64,000 nucleotides of DNA from Oscheius sp. JU75 (lineage: Eukaryota > Nematoda > Chromadorea > Rhabditida > Rhabditidae): contig JASJZC010000007.1 in NCBI GenBank assembly GCA_037178855.1, forward strand, positions 11,160,001 through 11,224,000, written 5' to 3'. Made by a program: the position numbers and the translations under genes. Positions 57,701 to 64,000 of this stretch are shown here, in pieces (the first letter of the stretch is position 1; each line of letters opens with the position of its first letter). Under the pieces are notes generated by a model. That model saw nothing but the letters and a program-made list of their open reading frames with translations, was not told the DNA's origin and did not search any database.

Positions 57701-60700
57701 TTCCTTTGTAGAAGAACTGTTTGCACTGTCGCGTTGTTTGATCATAGTAATATCGGGGGAGGTTAGCATCACCCGTTCCGACGGTCATCGGTTGCTGACA
57801 GATAGCCGGCCCTTCGACTAGACAAAAAGGGGAATAGAGGTTGAGTTTGTAAGTGAGGTACCTTTTCCTGGACAGCAGACAGTGGTGGCCTGATTGGCAC
57901 CAAAATGGCACCAATGACTTCCGTCACAAGTGTTAGCCTGGAGAGAACATTGAAGGGGACGACTGTCAGTGCCCATTTGGGGCTCGCCAAGGGCGCAAGG
58001 GTTGTCGAGTTCTAAAGAGAGGGGATGATTCACACGGTTATACTACGGGTGCTCAAACTATATTTAAACCTACCATAACATGTTCGTTCGCAGTCTTGTT
58101 GGCTAAGGAAGTTGTTTTGAGTTCCCTTCATTCCGCAATAGCTGAACGGCTGACAGCACTGTCCCTGCATGTTCCAGTACCAGCGCGTCAGCTGAGAGCT
58201 ACCCTGACCCCTGTCCAATGGCTGTCCGCAAGGATCGCCGCCTAAACATTGCACTGTTATGCGAAAAGCGCACAAGTCCCCGATTTTTCATTTTTCTGGT
58301 CTTCACAGCACACTTCGTTATTAAGGCTTCACGCAACTTACCTCAACCTACCGTTAACATAAACCTACCAAGCATGGGACAGCAATAATTGGCTTCTGAT
58401 CCGACGTGACAGTAGTAAGTAGAAGGACACTGCGACTGAGGGTTACACTGCTGGTAACGATTGTTCTCCGAATATGGTTCTCCAAGCTTGCAAGGATTTT
58501 CAAATACTGAACTTCAGTTTTTCAGTTTTAGCTTCTAACAAATACCCGGACATCTTTTTTCACAGACTTCTCGACTGACAAAGTTGTTAGAATTTCCTCT
58601 CATGCCCTTGTACTCGAACGGAACACATTTTCTTGTGGAGCCATCAAAAGCCCAACGAGTTGCGTGAAACTCTCCGACTCCCGGATTACGAGGTGGTGCA
58701 GTGCACGGATCGGCGACAGCTGAAGAACTTCATAATGCCTGTTTCGTTTGGTCTTACCATTAGGACAGCAAACTGTGGTCTCTTTGGTTTCTCCAATGTG
58801 ACACCATTGTTTGTCTGGACACGTCAGACTCGAAGAACAGGCAACAATTTTTACCTAGAGACCATATTTTGCTGCTCACTGATTTTACCGAATGGCGAAG
58901 TGAACTGAAAGAGACCGGACATGGGTTGACTTGAACGGGACACCTTGTCTCGCAATCTTCTTTACTCACAAAGTTGTTCTGAACATGTTGTAAAGTCAAA
59001 ACTCTTTGGGTTCTTACCGAATTTCCTCTCAGTCCCTTGAATGAAAACTCGAGACATTGTCTCGAAGCTGCATCGAAATAGAAGCGTGTAAGTGCGAGTG
59101 GTCCTTCTCCTTCGGTAAGAGCTTGCAAGCAAGGATCAGTTTTTCCGGGACAGCACATCGTGGTCGAAGCATCAGGTCCGGGATGGCACCAGTGAGTCAC
59201 TGGACAGGAACCTTCAACTGTGGCGTCACAAGGTTGAGGACGGCCGTTGGGGAGCAGATACGGTTCTCCACTTGGACAGGCGTTGACCCAGACAGGACAT
59301 GTGGATTCGCAATGCTCACGGAGGAGGAAATTGTTTTCATTGCCGCCCATTCCATTGTAGGTAAACGGCTGACATTGCCGTGTCTGTTGGTTGTAGAACC
59401 ATCTGCTCATTGCCTGAAGACCTTGCCCTTCCTTAAAAACAGTGCTTGAGAAATATTTCCGAGTTTTACCTTGACAAGCAATGTGCATGGGTCGCCTTCA
59501 GAAGGACAGCATACTGTCGTAGCATCATCGAATCCAAGATGACAGAAGTAGCCTTGGGTACATGGAGCTCCTTGATGACACAGGTAAGGCTTCTGTTCCA
59601 TGGTCAAAATTGGTTGTCCAACTGCGCAAGGATTCACCCATACTGGACAAGTAGTCTTAAAACTGCTTCTTATCCTAATACCCAGTAGTTTTCTCACCTC
59701 GCAGGCATCTTTGGTCAGGAAATTGTTGCGAGTTCCTTTTGACCCCAAATAGTTGAAGGCAAGACATTTGCGTTGCATTGGCTCATAGTAGAATCTTGTT
59801 AGGGCAGCGTCACCCTCTCCTTGGATCATACTCTCCTCGCATGGACTATTTTCTATACAAAAAATGAGACGTGTGTGGAAGTGTTCCAAGTGACAGGCGA
59901 TTAAAGTGGCATACCCTCCTCCCAATGTGATTCAGAACTTCACCGAGGTTCATTGCCAGCACCATGCTCTGTGCTGAAATGTGTACATTTCCCCATTCCC
60001 CCGCTTCATGCAGTTAGAACGGGAACATGTTAACTTTTTGAGGTAAATGTTAACGACCAGTTCCTTCCCATATTTCATAGCATTTGCAACATCTTACCAA
60101 GAGCCTGGCAACATACTGATGTAGAGGCGTCGCCTCCGACATGACAGTAATAACCAGCAGGACAGACGGATGGGTTGGTGGCAGAGCACTGTACAGTAAC
60201 ACCTTGAGATCGGTAGGGGGTTCCGACACGGCAGGGATTGACTGAAAGGGTAAGGTAAAAATCAAAAAGGCAAGCTTACTGAGGCAGGAAGATTCACATT
60301 CTTGCTTGGAAAGGAAGTTGTTTTCATTGCCTTGAAGCCCGCGGTAGGTACAGGCCTGACATTGTTGGGTGAGGGGGTTGAAGTACCATCTCTGGACATT
60401 AGCATTGCCAATTCCAATATTCAGTGGTTGCTGGCATTTGTCGACGGCAGCTTAAATATATTGTTTTATGTCTAAAGGGGGATGACTGACATGGTTTTGG
60501 ACAGCAGACAGTGGTCTGAGTGGTGACTCCAACATGGCAGTAGTATCCGACTCCGCAAGAATTCACTCCAGGATTGCATGCGGTTAAAGGTCCCGTCGTC
60601 GCAACCGCACATGGATTTGGTGACTCTGAAACAGAATTTGTCTCTGTATGCAAAATCTCGGCAAAAAATCTTAACAAGATTAGGTTGATCATGCTAACTC

Positions 60701-61938
60701 GTTAACAGAAAACCGGGAAAGACCAAGCCGCATTCAATCCAAAGTCCCTCGAGTTTGTCTTGACGTGCACACCTGGGCACTGTGTTTGGCACTCCTGCAA
60801 AGTTTGAAAATTGTTCCTGTTGCCGCCTCCGCCGAAATATTGAAACTCCTCGCAGATTCTCGTTTCTTTGTTGAAGAAAAACCTCTGCAGCTGGACGGCT
60901 CCCACTCCGGCTTCGTGTTCTTGGCTACATGGATCAACTGCAAACAGAGAGCACTCTGGGTTAGTCAACGTCATCAAAATTTTGTAAAGCGCACAACACA
61001 CAAGGTGAGAAAATGTTTGCTGGAAAGAAGCTGACTGTCTGAAAACTGATTACAACGTATTCTAGGGGCGTTGGGGCTGGATGGATTGAGGAGGGACGAA
61101 GCAGCCGGCAGCAGCAAACGAAAGATAGAGTTAGGACCTGGAGGAGGAGTTGGTAGAGGAGTAGGCAGCTGATCCGGAAGACATTTTTGTGAACAATGGT
61201 ACGCCGTCTCGAAGACATTGCCGTAGCCGCCTTTACCGCCGTAGATAAATGGCCTACAGGTCCAGCTGTTTGTGTCAAAGTAGAAACGGGTGAGGAATTG
61301 TCCTCCATAGCCGAAGGAAAACGGCTGGAGACAGCATGAACACGCGGGGAGAGGGAATTGTCTGGTAGCTGAAGATAGAAAAACTAAGAGGAACAGAATA
61401 GGAGCTCAAAACTAATGTCTGTAGGGTAAAAACTGAAAAGTAGGCTTTGCCTCAACGTCAAATTAATGTTACACCCTTTACCTTCACAAATATTTTGACA
61501 GCTTTGGAAAGTTTGGAAATTGTTTCCATTTCCGCAGCATCCAGACCAGTAGAAGAGCTCACAACGTCCCCGTGCTGGGTTGAAGTACCTTAACGCGTAA
61601 AGTTTTCACATTCAAGTGTGATATACCATCTAGGAATTCTGTAAGGACCTGTACCAATTTGTTGAGGTAGGGTACACGAGCTGCCGGACGGTGTCAGCTG
61701 TCGGCTATTTGAGGAATATTGGTGAAAAGAGTAGCCACCAGACGGTGGGGCAGGCTGTATTACTGAATCTTGTGATGTTCGATTCGTCTGAGAAACAATA
61801 ATATTACGTAATGTGTGAATGCTGAAAAAAAACCTGTTCGTTTCCAAACATAATCGTTTTCATGGCTGCCAGGAAGCCGGAATCGTTTCCGGCTACGAGC
61901 AGCGCGCTCAGGAGGAGCAGCGCACATGTCCGCCCCAT
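54714..61938 (-). CDS. Giant secreted protein with alternating Kunitz and lustrin-type cysteine domains
   Basis: From the signal peptide MGRTCALLLLSALLVAGNDS at 61938 to CTEICCDKGYY at 54714, dozens of short exons encode about 2,000 residues. Counting GN-x-NNF cores, I find about 17 Kunitz/BPTI domains. The first three come without spacers; a proline-rich stretch (LPTPLPTPPPGPN) follows the second. After that, Kunitz units alternate with about 14 lustrin-type modules of pattern NPCxxG..C....CPxxxxCHxGxxxxTTVCC. Examples are GNQNNFLTLQDCEQTC and SHWCHFGANQATTVCCPG. Each module is largely one exon, so the array grew by exon duplication. C. elegans has similar alternating extracellular proteins of unknown function; protease inhibition, matrix or cuticle roles are inference. 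Kunitz P1-region residues vary between units. One intron per unit is typical, 35-60 nt. Confidence 0.88.
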
Positions 61939-64000
61939 TAGCGCTCTGGAAGGAAGAACAATGAAGTCGAAAAAGAAAAAAACGGTAAGGAAGAACTGAG
62001 AAATTAACAATAGACAGCAGCAACAACATTTTAAGAGACTCCAGTTTTTAGCCTTTTGCTTTATCGGGCAATTTTCTTTGCTCCAGCATGGTTCCTGGGT
62101 CTGGAACAGTTCATATTAAAAAAAAACAGCCGCTTAAGACACTTTTCAACAATTAGGTAATGCAGATCCTACAAAAAGGAATCTAAAAAAGTAAGTGAAG
62201 AGCAATATTTGTAAGCATCGTCGTCTCTCTTCAATAAAACGTGTGTTTACGGCTCTAAACTCGAATTAAGTAAGACGTCTCCGGTTTTATACATATCGGC
62301 GACTACTTAAGAGAATAGTTGAAAATTGTAGTGCTTGTATCACCAAAGCAAAAAATGCAGACCATTCTGCGGATTACCATGAGCAAGAAATGCGTGACGA
62401 GATGGACAAGAAAGCAGTGGGTGAACAAATATGAGTCAGTGCCCAGTTCAAGATAAACTAGAGAGAATCGGATAGCTCCGTGAGAGAGAAAAGAGACATG
62501 GAAAAGAGAGTCGAAAGGAAGAACAGAAAAATGATAGATTCTTTGAAAACTTGAGAGAAGAAAAAATGGGAGAGAAAGACCGTTTAGCTGCCAGACGGCT
62601 GAAGCAACTGAAGATGCCTCAAACGTCTGCCTAGTCTGACTTGGGGGGTCAAAAAGGCGTCCGGGATGAAACAGCGCACGGAGCAGCAACGGAGGCGGGC
62701 TGCTACGGACCGGTTGGTCCGCCGAAAAAAGACAAGCACACAGCGAACGGCATTGCGTCACACCGGTCAGATCGTCTTCCTTGAGACGCGAACCGCCACA
62801 AGGCGACGGCTTTTTCGGGACTGGACGACGTAGGATTCCTCCCGGCCAAGAAAAACATAGACAGAGGGAGGTCTCTACAGAGGAAGACAATCACGCAGAA
62901 ATTGAAAGAGGGAGGACTTGACCAAATTACAATAACTAGGACCGAAATCGTAGCCTGTTTTGTATGAGCAAAAAATTTGTTCTGAGCATATTAAGGGTAT
63001 ACTGTTTGAGGCTTCAAACTGAAAATTTACTTTCACATAACAATTCACAAGTTAAGTGTTTAGAGTGGAACAATGTATCAAAAAGCAAGTGGTGCCACAT
63101 TCGGTTTAGGACATCTGAAAATGCTAAACCAGTGCAAGTAGTCATGAAAGAGCTGCTTTGCAGACAGGGTTGTTTAAAACGGAAGTGCATTTTTTGACAG
63201 ACACTTTTGCTCTTGGGATTTCTCGAGTGGGCCACCTTCATTACGGGTGCGGCAATCCTGACCGTCTGTTTGACCGAAAACATGCACTGCCACTCGACTT
63301 GGAGATGTTCTGTCTAAACGGAGAACAGAGCATGATTCAAAACTGGCTCTAGGCTGTTAATATGGGCGTGCCTCGTTCATAGAAGGGCCTGTCTGAGGCT
63401 TGTAAAGTAAAAGATTGACTGTTCGCGACATTTGGTTTCTGCGCGCTGCACAAGTAACAAAAAGTAGAGGTCAAAAGATGTCGTGACCACAGGAGACGAT
63501 GGTTGCTGGCGCCTAATCCACCACTGAATGGCGGTCACGTTTACCTATCCGCCCTTAGACTTGCGCGACGGCCCCAATCAAAAAAGGACTTCCGCTTGAC
63601 AAACAGCCACCCTCGGGCTGATGCTGATACTCAGCTCTGATCCTAGATTTACCAGTCTTCGATTTTGGTTATGTCCTAAGAGCCTTTGAATTGAAGTTGT
63701 CTTTTTGATATAGCACTTTTCAGTATTTGGACTTTCATGGCATGCTAACTGTTTTCAACAGCTGCGATGAGCCATAATAAGCACTTGTCCGAGCTCTAGT
63801 GACCATACCGAGCACTTCAGTTGACCTATGCAAGCTCTTGGCGCTCAACAGTGAGAACTACTAGAGCATCGTGTACCGTCTCGCGCCGCAGTAGAACTTT
63901 TTGCCCGTACGACTATTGTAACGTTGCATGGTGATCGAATTACCGGAAGGGTCTGAAATTAGGCGAGTGTCAATGTCAGATGGTCACTATTGACCACACA
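61939..64000. other. Upstream region of the giant Kunitz gene, no supported gene
   Basis: A 195-residue minus-strand frame at 62303-62890 overlaps another open frame and has no motif or splice chain. Both are treated as chance frames in a GC-richer patch. The rest contains scattered short frames only. The region probably includes the promoter of the giant gene. Confidence 0.4.

Noticed and set aside
62303-62890. 195-residue minus-strand open frame upstream of the giant Kunitz gene
   Set aside because: Overlapping open frames, low-complexity composition, no splice partners and no motif.

Overview
The window looks like nuclear DNA of a clade I (enoplean) nematode, most likely a whipworm-type Trichocephalid such as Trichuris. 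This rests on many short introns (about 35-50 nt) with GT..AG ends, compact genes on both strands, modest AT richness, nematode families (transthyretin-like secreted proteins, a MOLO-1-like TPM protein, lustrin/Kunitz giants) and a Ty3/gypsy LTR retrotransposon. The genus is inference; no marker gene here proves it.

Layout. 1-1.1 kb: no supported gene. 1.13-1.68 kb (+): secreted single-domain TIMP. 1.83-4.07 kb (-): mRNA capping enzyme. 4.7-6.7 kb (-): three small unassigned genes, two with a single predicted membrane segment. 7.4-9.2 kb (-): D-lactate dehydrogenase. 9.4-10.7 kb (-): YIPF5/Yip1-like Golgi protein. 11.3-13.7 kb and 17.2-19.2 kb (-): two tandem voltage-gated potassium channel genes. 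19.2-22.6 kb: mostly empty. 22.6-25.3 kb (+): four transthyretin-like copies, two intact and two decayed. 25.38-34.80 kb (+): an LRRC9-like leucine-rich-repeat gene, interrupted in one intron by a 5.06-kb LTR retrotransposon lying antisense. 34.79-35.85 kb (-): MOLO-1-like membrane protein overlapping the LRRC9-like gene tail to tail. 36.4-39.4 kb (+): EMI/FAS1 (TGFBI/periostin-like) matrix protein. 39.6-41 kb: doubtful gene remnants. 42.4-43.6 kb (+): hemopexin-repeat secreted protein. 44.0-44.6 kb (-): unassigned gene. 44.6-49.5 kb (-): ankyrin-tailed L-asparaginase. 50.9-52.3 kb (-): TauE/SafE-family anion transporter. 54.2-54.5 kb and 54.7-61.9 kb (-): a single-Kunitz gene and a giant secreted protein with about 17 Kunitz and about 14 lustrin-type cysteine domains. 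62-64 kb: nothing supported.

The genes do not form one pathway. Secreted or cell-surface products are frequent (TIMP, TTR-like cluster, TGFBI-like, hemopexin-like, Kunitz giant), which suits matrix biology and the parasite-host interface. Neuromuscular functions appear too (two Kv channels and a levamisole-receptor modulator homologue). The most notable structural point is the young LTR element sitting inside what was a roughly 35-nt intron. A diverged relic of a related LTR lies in an intron of the asparaginase gene. All exon calls come from reading splice signals by eye; no similarity search was run.
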